From contig JAKZAN010000002.1 of assembly GCA_023053545.1 (NCBI GenBank), positions 1,224,375 through 1,288,374 of the forward strand: a stretch of DNA of 64,000 nucleotides. Direction: 5' to 3'. This DNA is from Lepidurus packardi. Taxonomy: Eukaryota > Arthropoda > Branchiopoda > Notostraca > Triopsidae. Position 1 is the stretch's first letter. Each line of letters begins with the position of its first letter. Position numbers and translations under genes: made by a program. Of the stretch, positions 47,317-57,360 are shown in pieces. Below the pieces are notes generated by a model, which worked only from the letters and a program-made list of their open reading frames with translations, made no database searches and was not told the origin of the DNA.

Positions 47317-49120
47317 CTTAATTTCACACATACAAAAGCTTCCGTCCGATCACTCTATTGGCGGTAATGGGAAAAATCCTCGAAAAAATAATGACACAAA
47401 GGATAATACAATATCTTGAACACAATCGACTCCTATCAGACCACCAATGGGGTTTTCGCACGTCACGCTCTACAACTGACGCTATGATAGATTTAAGCGA
47501 CCAAATTCTAAATGGCTTCGACCGACAAAAGGTCACATCAGTCCTCCTACTAGATATAGAAGGGGCTTTTGACAATGTCAACCATAAAAAACTCTTACAG
47601 ATTGCAAATAAAAAGAAAGTTAACCCCTTCATTATAAATTGGCTGAAAAGCTTTCTTTCAAATCGACAAATCTATGTACAAATTGACAATTCAATAAGCC
47701 AAAGATACTTCATATCCAAAGGAGTCCCTCAAGGCTCCCCTTTGTCTCCGATTTTATTTTTGCTCTATATAGATGGAGCCCTGAAATTACTTAGAAGCAA
47801 ACGTATCCAAATAAGTGCTTTCGCTGACGATTTGCGTTTAGCTGTTACAGGTTCCTCTGGACAAGTTAATGTCAAACTGCTAAAAAATGCCATCAACGCA
47901 CTAGAGAAATGGAGTATGAGTCTAGATCTTAATTTCAACCGGAACAAAACAGAACTAATACATTTTTCGAGAAGATACGTACCGGATACAACTACACTTA
48001 AATGGGGAGAAGTCGTCATTACTCCACAGACGCAAGTCCGATATCTTGGCCTCATCTACGACAATAGACTAACTTGGAAGAACCACGTCGCGAAACTTTC
48101 ATCCGAAGTTAATCAAATACTACAGCGAATTTCAAAACTGGCACACGACTACAAAGCAATTCGGAATAATCAATTAAGAACACTTATTTTAGCAACGGTA
48201 TATTCAAAGATCTTTTATGGACTGCGGGCTTGGTGCAACCTTAATATAGCTAACTCATCCCCGCTTAAACATATTCATCGCCAAGCTCTAATTTTAATAA
48301 CGGGAGCTCTGAAAACATCCCCAACAACAGCACTTGAAGTAGAAAGTGATATCTTCCCTCTAGAGCTTATGACAAAACAACGAATTTCCAAATACGGACT
48401 TACTAAACCTCAACTATCCCAAATGAACGTCGTCCCTAAGCACCCTAGGTATGTTCCTTGTTCAAGTCGAATAAACACCTATGTGTCGTCTTTGAATATT
48501 CCAAGTTCAAGTAAAACAAAAAGCTTAGAACTAAAGAATTTTTTTCGCCAAATATGGATTAAAAAATGGAATGAAAACCCCTCCACACTTCAAAAATTAG
48601 GTATATTTCCGGACCCCAATCCAATTTGCAAAACCAACTTAGATAGGTTCACAATATCTACCATGATCCAACTACGTTGTGCCCATTTTCCAACATTAGT
48701 CTACCTCCACAGAATTAAAAAAGTGGATAAACCTCTGTGCCCATGTGCTGCCCACTTTAAACAAGACCTACAACACATTTTTTTCCAATGCAGATGGCTA
48801 AATAAATCAAGAGCGATACAAATAAGAGAACTCTCTAAACTAAAGATCCACTACAATGCCGAACTTTTCCTTCGTAATACTAAAGCATTCCCAACAATCA
48901 TTTCTTTCATAAAAAGTGCTATGTCCATCCTCAAGGAGGAAAGGGCCACATTATAGTCAGCTATAATTGACCCACATGTGAAATGCAATAACGAATAATG
49001 GTTTTTTGTGTTACTAATTGTGTAATGCTACCAATCTTGTATGCATCGTTAGATAAGCCGCAAAGAGCAAATGCTCACGCTGGTTCTAAATACAAAAAAA
49101 AAAAAAAAAAAAAAAAAAAA
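47317..49120 (+). mobile_element. 5'-truncated non-LTR retrotransposon with long ORF
   Basis: The element starts inside the reverse-transcriptase domain (SFRPITLLAVMGKILEKI, about 47337). The frame stays open to 48956, roughly 540 codons. Motifs: LLLDIEGAFDNVNH, GVPQGSPLSPILFLLYIDG, SAFADDLRLA (catalytic DD), NRNKTELIHFS and QVRYLGLIYDNRLTWKNH, then a C-terminal zinc-knuckle-like CPC...HIFFQC. A poly(A) tail (A from about 49094) ends at 49120. An imperfect target duplication, ATGTTATTAATTTCA (47302-47316) versus ATGTTATTAAATTTCA (49121-49136), flanks it. The clade is probably in the jockey/I/R1 group. The open frame and long tail suggest recent insertion. Confidence 0.9.
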
Positions 49121-49136
49121 ATGTTATTAAATTTCA

Positions 49137-49489
49137 TCCATTTCTCGTCACGTTGTATGTTGTTATCATTCCGCCAATTCCGTGTGGGCATCATTCATGG
49201 CTGACGCTTAGCATCTTGTACAGTAGCTGGTGTGTAAAAAGAGGTCCAGCTGACTATTCGCAGTCAACAACTGTGGCTTAGTAGAGTTATCTAGTTTGCG
49301 TTTTTTTTCGACGCACAGCACAAAAATTTTTACAAGAAGCTATGTACAAACTTGGATAATACGACGGATTATCGCTTTTATGGTAGCACTTGTTCTTCTT
49401 GGTATTTTTTACATAGTGTACACGTTTTTGATCAATCATACATCGAATGATATTGCAAGCTCCATCGATGGATCTGAAACCCTGGCTCC
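49137..49489 (+). other. Stretch with a possible signal-anchor peptide
   Basis: An open frame from ATG 49380 starts MVALVLLGIFYIVYTFLINH, a strong hydrophobic anchor followed by an NHTS glycosylation-type site, and runs into the gag fossil frame. It may belong to an older membrane-protein exon or be chance. No family recognised. Confidence 0.25.
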
Positions 49490-50205
49490 CGAATACAAAA
49501 TGTCCCGAATACAAAACATGTCGAATACAAAATCCATCGTGACCGCACCCGAATTTGACGGGACAACAGATTTTGGCAAGTTCATGACAAGATTTCGATG
49601 AGGCCAATTCGTGGTCCGATGCCGCCTGCTTCTGGATTTTACCCGCGTTGATAGTCGGCGATGCGGAAGGAGCTCTCGACAACTTAGCTATTCAGCCAAC
49701 ATCCTATTCCGAACTAGTGGCAGCGCTGCAAGAAGTTTTCCAACCAGCGGAGTCCAGGAGACTGCATCTGACGGAATTCTACAATCGAAAGCTGTCGAAA
49801 ACGGAATCAGATCATGCTTATGGTAGCGACTTGAAGCGTCTCTTCAAGGCAGCCAATCCAAAGATTACAGACGACGCTACAGTAGAACGGTTTGTTATGG
49901 AGCAATTCGTTAGAGGTTTACCTGTCAACTGGCAGTCCCTATTCTACGATGCACAAATCAAGATCCTGGTCACCTGGTTTCACCAGGTTTCGATGAAAAC
50001 TGAACGTCATGCGAATACCCGAGAAGTCGTTCGGCAGTCGGTGCAGCCAAAACTCATCCCGAGTCGTCAAATTAATGTTAGTGATAAAGAATCCAACGAA
50101 CGGTCAAGCAAGATACAACCCGAATCCTGGAGTAGTAACCACAGGGGTAAATGATTTGGATGTAAAAAGACGGGTCACATTAGAAAGGATTGCACTTTAG
50201 TCTGT
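49490..50205 (+). mobile_element. LTR-retrotransposon gag fossil
   Basis: A gag-like capsid region with the retrotransposon-gag pattern (APEFDG ... F; W.DAACFWILPALIVGDA; SYSELVAALQEVFQPAE; FVMEQFVRGLP) is followed by a CCHC zinc knuckle (CKKTGHIRKDC) near 50160-50200. No polymerase part or LTR was found next to it. The element is broken, with a few breaks, and appears to be an isolated gag piece of moderate age. Ty3/gypsy-like affinity is most likely. Confidence 0.65.
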
Positions 50206-50243
50206 GGTAATTTGTAAGATTTCTATTTCAACAAGAAATGTTT

Positions 50244-50788
50244 CTCGTACATGTATCTTTTATCCTCCCTTATGTTTGGGGATTAGCTGTTGGCATAAAC
50301 GCCGTATTTGGCACTGTGTGCGGCTGTTACACAACCGCCAGATGTACTGACTATGTCTTGCTGCTCCTGGTTGTCAACCTTTTGCATTATACGTTGTTTT
50401 ACGTGTTATAGAAAAGCGTTAATGGAGAACGCTTGACGACTATCACGTGGATATTCTTGGCGGTGGTCATTTGGATATTGGCCTTGGTTGTTTTTGTCAT
50501 TCTTCGATTAGATGAGAGGTAAACATAATATTGTAATGTGGAATTAAAGATTCCGGGGTTTATGGTACATTGCTTCACATTTCACTTCAAGTCAACTCCT
50601 GCGCAGTTTTGTGCAATAAACAGTGGGTGCTCTTATCTGGAGATTTATGATGCTCACGACGTTGGGCATTTCTTGTCCAGCGCTGCTCTTTTCTTTTTCT
50701 GCTGGGTAAGTTTACTTATTTGATTTGAATTTTTTTATTCAAAATTTTTGGGTTGCAGGCTTTCGTTAGCCTTGACTGTGACTGGTGA
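50244..50788 (+). pseudogene. SID-1/SIDT-like transmembrane protein, 3' exons, broken
   Basis: Three exons: about 50244-50518, 50624-50705 and 50759-50788. They give AVGINAVFGTVCG, YVLLLLVVNLLHYTLFYVL, then KSVNGERLTTITWIFLAVVI ... LVVFVILRLDER, then GCSYLEIYDAHDVGHFLSS, ALFFFCW and AFVSLDCDW with a stop. This follows the end of human SIDT1 closely ([43 protein letters not shown]). SIDT proteins are multi-pass membrane proteins linked to dsRNA uptake and cholesterol handling. A TAG at 50409-50411 interrupts the frame exactly between FYVL and KSVNGER with no room for an intron, and the rest of the gene is absent upstream, where the gag fossil lies. Likely a pseudogene fragment. Confidence 0.7.
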
Positions 50789-51141
50789 CTGAAATCAATT
50801 GTCAATGACTGGTCAAACTATTTGTGATTTGATACTCTTGTAACTTGTGAATGCTGGTGTTAGCCAAGAATACTGTAACACAAAACTTTACAAATTTAAA
50901 TGTTAGTTTATAAAGAACGCCTGAATAAGCAAAAGCATTCTCTACTCAAGCTTGCGTTAGCGAAAATGGTCGCTATATCAACTGTTACACCATTACGAGC
51001 ACTAAAGTCTTTAGCGCTCCAGCTATACCAGGCATAACCTAACCTAACAAACCTTATTAGCTAACTTGACGTAAACTAACCCATCCTTTCCGAACTTAAT
51101 CTAACCTGATCTGTTTTAACCTAACCAATTCTATAACCCAG
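50789..51141. other. Intergenic stretch with CCTAA motifs
   Basis: No gene. Degenerate TAACCTAACCTAAC-type telomere-like motifs are scattered at 51030-51135. Confidence 0.5.
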
Positions 51142-51296
51142 GGGTTCTCAGACGTTTTTATTCGCGGCGCCCCTCGGAACATATCCCCAGCTCGCCTTGA
51201 AACATAAGCCATATATAATTGCTGCACCTATGAAATTATTGGAATCTTTCGCGGTGCACCAGGGCGTCGCGGCACACACTTTGAGAAACGCTACGG
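51142..51296. mobile_element. Small hAT-like MITE
   Basis: Left end CAGGGGTTCTCAGACGTTTT and right end, inverted, TAGCGTTTCTCAAAGTGTGT, both with GCGGCGCC/GCCGCGACGCC just inside. This is the usual look of short non-autonomous hAT elements. No clean 8 bp target duplication is visible. Confidence 0.6.
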
Positions 51297-51318
51297 TAAC
51301 ATAAAAAAAATTAATATA

Positions 51319-51609
51319 ACCTAAGTTATTCAAAGTTAGTCTAACTTACGGGTTTGCCGATGGGAACGTCCTATTTGAGATTCCGTTCGCTAATGCAAAG
51401 CATAAGGCACCACGCCACTTGTCTTGGCAACAAGCGAATGATGTTATTAGGGACCGATTTTGCAAATACAAGCTTGGTTGGCAAGCAATCTTTAAAGAAA
51501 GCTGGCAACACTGCACAATGCAACGCGTTATGCTTTGGAAGAAATTAAATTCTACCGAAATTAAAGGAAGAAAAAGAAGTCACTTACAGTTTACAACAAG
51601 TAATACTTG
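51319..51609 (+). other. Open frame without start, coding-like
   Basis: About 96 codons open from a preceding stop, ending with TGA at 51607-51609: YGFADGNVLFEIPFANAKHK, then LSWQQANDVIRDRFCKYKLG, W.AIF..SWQHCTMQRVMLW and a basic end. The Trp and Cys content looks protein-like, but there is no ATG near its start, no evident acceptor and no recognised family. It could be a terminal exon of a lost gene or a transposon piece. Confidence 0.3.
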
Positions 51610-52289
51610 AAATTTTCCAGTATTTTTTAATTAATATTATTATTTAGTGATTTTAGTCTTTCGAGAGCCAAAAAAAGTTATTTTAGAAGTAATTTTCTGT
51701 TTTTTGCTGAAATTGGGAGTGTCTGACCAATTTCCTTTCTTAGCCATATACGTAGTTTTGCCCAACTACCGAACAGCTGCGAACGTTTTAGTTTGTTTAG
51801 TGAATAAAAAATTTAGTTGGAAAAATTTAACCTTGAACCGAGTCCTCTAATTTCATGTAAGTTTCACGACTACCGGAAAAGTGTAACCTTCAATTGATCT
51901 TATTTCATGTAAGTCTAACGACTTTTAAGTTTGTTCATATCATCCGAGCCACAAGGGGTTAAATCATTAACGTTTTATATTAGGAGCCGACCACCATATT
52001 CATACGAAACTATGAATAGTGCGAATATAGTTAGTCAGGTCATAATAAGGCATTATCATGTCCCAAAAAATCTTCGCAATGCATTCCCTAGAGATCGCTT
52101 ATCCAACTATTTTTCATGGCTTTTACTGGTCTGCGAGTTAAGGCTCCCGTACACCCTAGCTTATCGATAGGAAAGCGTCACAGGTGGCACTGATGTTTAT
52201 TGCTGTTTCACGAAGGCATTGCCCAAGGAATTAAGAAAAGAAATATATAGTTAATTGCCAGTAAATGTGCAACACTTCTATACTTTTGA
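51610..52289. other. Intergenic stretch
   Basis: No gene recognised. The phrase ATTTCATGTAAGT..ACGACT occurs twice at about 51850 and 51903, suggesting a small degenerate tandem repeat. Confidence 0.4.
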
Positions 52290-52610
52290 AGAGTACAATT
52301 TATCCAAGAAGTTTGCTGTTGCAGCACAATGTCCCAAATCAAGTCATCAAACTTCGGAACAAGATTTTTCGAAAACGGCTTGTCATATTTGAAAGCAAAC
52401 TAAAATTAAAGTCTCCTTTTATTAGCACCTAATGCACAACCAAAGGACAGATTTTTAGGCAACATATTTCTCATAGCGGCAAACTCATTTGCAAATTGCT
52501 AGTTTATTAGTCATTTTATAAAAATGTGCATGGCTTATGCACAATGTCTTAGCAAGCTCAAGATTACTGTCAATTTTTTTCATTGAATGCACTGGTTTTC
52601 TCAAAATCCG
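52290..52610. repeat. Dispersed repeat A, copy 2 (uninterrupted)
   Basis: The counterpart of 24900-25977 without the LINE insertion. At the insertion point it reads AAAGGACAGATTTTTAGG where copy 1 has AAAGGTCAAATCTTTAGG, confirming the empty-site structure. Confidence 0.75.
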
Positions 52611-53530
52611 AGACAAAAGTGTCTATCATTAACATTTTAGACACGGTATAAAGGCTTCCACAGTAGGATAACACGGGTATTTTCCGGTGTAAAAGAAAGC
52701 CATGTGCATCAATAGCCTTTAGTAACTTTTTTGGGCACTGTAAGGTCCAACAAAAAGGTACCGCAAGATATTTACTTGGGCCAGGCCGGATTTGCAGCGT
52801 TCTTCTAGCCTGTCTCGTAGTTGCTCAATAATGTAAAGTTATGTACCGAGCGAAAAGAGTTTTTTACGTGTCCGGTTTCTCCGGGATTACTAATGACGGC
52901 CACTACAGAGGAAGGGATTATTTATATTTTCTATTTTACTTCTTTAGTGGTGTGCATTGGGCAATGAAACCAAGATCGAATGAGTGATGTTAGAATTGTC
53001 TACAACATTTTTAGCAGACGAATTACAAATTGTGTTTCATCTTGGGTTAGTTAGCTTTTAAGTGAATAGAAAGGGTAGCTTTTCCAGACAAGCTCGTAAT
53101 GAAGCTTTATTTGTATTAGTCTTGTCAAGGACTGTACGCATTGCGCTCAGCAGCAATTTTAGGACTGAGATTTGCATGGAACTTCGATCTTTGATTCGAC
53201 AAAGCGGTTAAAATATCACCAAAATTGGGTTCAAGAGCCATTACAGATCTCTCGAGTCCAGCGTATCCAGTCCAGATCGCTCGAGTCGAGATCTGCCGAG
53301 TCCAGCGATCTCAATCTCTCGAGTCCAGCGTTCTCAGTTCGCGGTCTTGTTCGAGTCAATGTATCATTTACTCCCGCTTACTCAGTGAATTACCATTGAA
53401 CCTTTATAGCTGTTTGAGATTGTAACCAAAATGTATACACATCAAAGTGTGATTTACTAAGGTACACATAGATGTTTAGGTGTATTTAGGATACTTAATA
53501 ATTTTATTAGCTGATAGTCTGACTCATGAA
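52611..53530. other. Intergenic stretch with repeat pieces
   Basis: Contains one end of the MITE family at 52778-52830 and a CTCGAGTCCAGCG-type tandem array at 53250-53345 (about five imperfect units). No gene recognised. Confidence 0.45.
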
Positions 53531-53950
53531 TTATGACGATATATTTATTGACGATATGACGTTATAACAATGTGATGTTATGATTTTATGTTTCGAAAGG
53601 AAAAGCTGAATAACGAAGACTTGGATACGACTTCTGCTAAAAGTAGGAATCCATCAGATCAAGACATTTTGGCGATAGAACCAAGTTAGCTTGGCGCCCT
53701 TTGTACTTATCGTAGGAGCTTCCTCGCAATATCCTGTACACATATGATTACATGTGGTTTTGTTTGCTGAAAATGTTTTGTTTTCAGGAAAGTGTTGTTT
53801 GAAGAGAGGAGGGAGCAACAAAAAGTGGTTGTGCTTTTTAAATTGACATAAAAAGCAGCGTACTTGTTTGTATTTCTCCGAGACGTAAAAGTCTTAGACA
53901 GATTTCCAAACAAGAGTACATTCCATTCAGCAATGCACTATTCGTTCGTC
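53531..53950. repeat. Dispersed repeat B, copy 2
   Basis: Same orientation as 44973-45560 and shorter by internal indels. The best-conserved block is TTATGACGATATATTTATTG onward. Confidence 0.8.
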
Positions 53951-54086
53951 AGTTTTCATCCGTCTAAGTTTCCAGTTTGTTTAATTGTTAAATTTTTATT
54001 AGTTATAGAACATTCAGTCTCTTTCTGTTCAGTACACAAACGAAAACGTCTTGCAATGGAATTTACGTGTCAACTGTATAACATTC

Positions 54087-54610
54087 CTAAGGGTGGACTC
54101 ACACTGGAGTGCCTAAGCCCTTAAGGATAGACACCTCACAGACACCAACACGTCTACCTGCGGTGAGCAGGAGGTAGAGGCGGAGACTAGGTATTAGTAG
54201 GATGTGGCGATACTAACTTGTAAGTACAATGCGTGGCTAGATTTACACAATACTCTGGTCTGAGACAAGGTCATGTGACGAAGGTCAACAAGGATCAAAA
54301 GAAACATTCCACAGGGTAATCAATGACAATAACATTGTACTACAAATCTTAGTTATTTTTTCCCAACCTTTCCACTACCACGTGTATTCCTAAGTCATGT
54401 GACTATACTCTCGTCATTCGTTGGTCAAACACCCTTTTTGTGACCCTCCTCATTCAATTAACGGGCTATCTATAGCTAGCGACCCAAAAAGCCCACTGCC
54501 CGCTAATTGAAGGTAAAGGACGTCATGAGCACTCTCTTAGGGACTTTAGGCCTCATAGGCACCCAGTGTGAGGCCACCCTCATAGGCACCCAGTGTGAGG
54601 CCACCCTAAG
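54087..54610. mobile_element. Inverted-repeat element carrying an LTR-like core
   Basis: Left end CTAAGGGTGGACTCACACTG...GTGCC and right end, inverted, CTTAGGGTGGCCTCACACTG...GTGCC. The 27 bp unit CTCATAGGCACCCAGTGTGA... is duplicated at the right end (54552-54605). The middle (about 54190-54345) resembles the LTR of gypsy fossil 2 (GGTCAACAA.GATCA, AAACATTCCA). A related end, CTAAGGGCCTATTCCCACTA, sits at 63961. Confidence 0.55.
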
Positions 54611-54837
54611 AAGTACAGAACGTTTTAGGTCTTACGGCCAGTTCTGTCTCTAGAGATCGCTTTTCCAGTTATTTTTTCACGGATTTTGCTGGCCTGTAGT
54701 TTAAGCTTTTCGTCATTCTTTTTTTGTGTCCAAAACAAACCGAACTCCTACAGAACGTTCAGGCTAAGTCAAAATGGTGTAGTTCTTTCCATCATCCATA
54801 CGATTCTACCCTTTTTCGTCAATAGCTGTTTCGGCCA

Positions 54838-55630
54838 CAGTATAGAGGTTTTCACAGTATGCTAACAGGGCTATCTTCCAATGTTAAGGTTTTCTGACGA
54901 CCTTCTCGGTCCCAGAGTAATATTCAGGTAAAAGGCCAGAAAATGAAAGGGTACATTCGCAAACCTCATAGTGCAGTTCAAAAAAGGTCACGACGGTTTA
55001 CAAAGTGCGTAATTTAAATCTATTGCTTTAAACTATGTGAGCTTAAAATAAAAGATGAATTAACTAGGTCAAAGCACAACACGTATACACATTATAGACT
55101 ATTTCGCGTTACCCAGGTTGCACCACGAGGAGGCAGTCTATTTTGGAACCCATACATAGGTGTTTTATAGTATACAGGTTTAATCCCATATACTATAAAA
55201 TACCCATGTATATCAATGTCTATATGTGTATTTATGTCTATATACGAGTTATCCATTGTGAACAAGCAATGTGAACTTGAAAGGGATTAGTGTAAGACTT
55301 ATTACCAAAAAATAGCATAGGCATTTTTCCAAAAACATTTTCAAATGCGCGCGTTGCCGGTAGGACCCTACGTCAGCCCAAAACTCCCTAGAGTGCCCGA
55401 GAGAAAGGTCACCAGTCCACCGTTTTGTGAATGTTTTGTTCTCTTCTCGAACCCTTTTTCTAGTAGATTAGGAATGCCTACATGGGGGTACATGGGCACA
55501 GTCTGGGAATCCATCCCCCATATAAGCCTTCGTACCCTGACATCCTCTTGGGACCGAGAGATTTGTCAGAAAACCTTAACATTGGAAGGATACCCTTGTT
55601 ACCATACTGTGTAACCTCTATACTGGGGAT
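54838..55630. mobile_element. Non-autonomous DNA element with about 80 bp inverted repeats
   Basis: Left terminus CAGTATAGAGGTTTTCACAG...; right terminus, inverted, CAGTATAGAGGTTACACAGT.... Both continue with CTTCCAATGTTAAGGTTTTC and CTCGGTCCCA. The total is about 793 bp with no reading frame of note. A second, partial copy lies at 31690-32398. No clear target duplication is visible, and the superfamily is not identified. Confidence 0.75.
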
Positions 55631-55743
55631 AGAACCACGTGAGATGACTTTGGCTTATCCAGGTTAGCGTACCTTATAAAACCGCTCACACGAACCTTAG
55701 TTTCGTTTCGCATACTATCCAATCAGGAGAATAACACGGGGAG

Positions 55744-56070
55744 TTTGAGATCTTTCCCGCAATTGAAGAATCTGGCAGTGTAACGGATTTGGAGGATTTG
55801 AAACATTTGGAGGTGGCAAAGGAACGGATTCGTAATTTCAATTTCGCGAACATATTTCGCCAGACGGCAAAATTCAATTCGATGGGCTTTTCGATCTTGA
55901 GCAACGGAGCTAGAATTTTCCAATCTAGTGGCGAAGGGCAATTGCGTTGCCTGAACAGTATTTATCTCTTCAACGATTGTAAGCCTTTATCCTTTTCTTT
56001 AGGTGTCCGACTCATTTCGATGATTTGGGTGTTCCTTGGTCACAGAACCTACAGAAAAACGACAATCTAG
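55744..56070 (+). pseudogene. Partial NRF-6-like gene copy
   Basis: The first part (EIFPAIEESGSVTDLED..., AKERIRN) matches exon 1 of the NRF-6-like gene (QIFPVMEELSDV..., AKEWILN). It then jumps directly to the end of exon 4 (FSILSNGARIFQSSGEGQLR, CLN), followed by an intron (GTATTT ... CTTTAG, about 55964-56001) and the start of exon 5 (GVRLISMIWVFLGH), then unrelated RTYRKTTI and a stop. The intron is kept, so it arose by DNA duplication with internal loss, not by retroposition. It lacks the signal peptide, most of the NRF domain and nearly all membrane segments, so it cannot work as an acyltransferase. Confidence 0.85.
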
Positions 56071-57270
56071 TATTTGAGTGCATGTCCACCTCTCAATTGT
56101 TCTCAGATTTCAAAATGTTTCTGAAATTAGTATAGCTAAATAGAATTTTCCTTCTACCAAGTTATTACCAAGTTTTCTTTATATGAAGTTGCCATACGCT
56201 GACGTCAATCGAATATAACAAAGTTTGCAACAGATGAAGTTTTACGAGACAATTGGAAATACGGATAGCGTGCAAATTCGTTCAATATAAGTGACAAAAG
56301 ATTTCCCACAGGTGCAAGAAAGAGCCACTATGACTAGGGTGGACAGCAGAAATAGTCGACCAGACAGCTTCATTTTTGCAGGATTGGACGGTACTTTAAG
56401 TTGCAGTAGTCCACCAGCGACTGTTACACTTGCTGTTCCAGTACATTTATTTACCTCCTTAAGTAGCAGAAGTTGTCTTAACATCTTTTCCTTGTGATGT
56501 CATCCCAAGAAAACTTTTCCCTTACACCTGCGGGAAGTCCCTTTGTCGCCGTCCTGCCACTTATTGTTCAATGGGTTCTCGTTATTGTTCAATATGTCCT
56601 CAGAGCCTTTTCCTTGTACTGCTTAGCAGAAAGGACAACTCAACCGTGCAGCTTTTTCCGTAGAAAATTAGCAACGTTCTCGTATCGACAGTTTACTATT
56701 GTAATTAATGCCCCGGTATAGTGGAACAGTTAAGGCGCTGCCGTATGGCAAATTTGATTAGAAAATTCTCATTCCCTGTGCAATATAATGAAATTGTGTT
56801 GGGGCAGTTATGCATGGATGTATAAATCTATTTTGCCGGCTGATTTTCATTTTTAATAACGGTTTCACTAATTTTTTCCAGTGTTCAAGGTACGAAAATT
56901 TTAACTAAATCATTTATCAAAATATTAAGCAGCAGGTAAAGCAGACTCTGTTGTTAAGATATTTTTGGAAAAAATATTTTTAAATTATCTCTTTCCGTTT
57001 CCTTTAATTTCTTGTTGTAAAGTTTCTGACATAGTCCCATAGTCCTGCTCTGTTTTCAAAGTGTCAAGCGGGGAACCCCAAAATAATAACGACGAATTAG
57101 CACTTGGCTAACGAAAATAGAGACAGACGACAATTGGCAGAACTACACAAAACCAGCGATTTCGGATCCTATGCTCAAAAACATTCGGACAATGAACTTT
57201 CAGCAGGTGCAAGGGAAATAACTATAATTGACTAATCTCTGAAGGAAAAAGCTCAAGAAAATTCCCAGCA
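56071..57270. other. Intergenic stretch before the cysteine protease
   Basis: On the minus strand, ATG 56373 opens MKLSGRLFLLSTLVIVALSC, a good signal-peptide look-alike, but the frame soon ends without a clear splice site. At 56709, GGTATAGTGGAACAGTTAAGG resembles a tRNA or SINE A-box, but no B-box follows. Otherwise no gene. Confidence 0.35.
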
Positions 57271-57305
57271 TATAAGGACAGACATACTGGAAAAGCAAGA
57301 GCAGT
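57271..57305 (+). promoter_or_regulatory. TATA box and CAGT initiator of the cysteine protease gene
   Basis: TATAAGG at 57271-57277 and GCAGTATT at 57301-57308 are spaced about 31 bases apart, matching an arthropod TATA-Inr promoter. The start codon follows at 57361, giving a 5' UTR of about 58 bases. Confidence 0.65.
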
Positions 57306-57360
57306 ATTCTTTACAAGCCTCTGGTTAACTATTTGAAGTCTAGAGCGTAAGCTGTCTACC

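Noticed and set aside
56242-56484. Secreted peptide gene on the minus strand (MKLSGRLFLL start)
   Set aside because: Only a signal-peptide-like stretch; no mature part, no clear donor and no second exon were found.
56709-56790. Possible tRNA gene or tRNA-derived SINE head
   Set aside because: The A-box-like GGTATAGTGG is present but no B-box (GGTTCGA) or acceptor-stem pairing was found.
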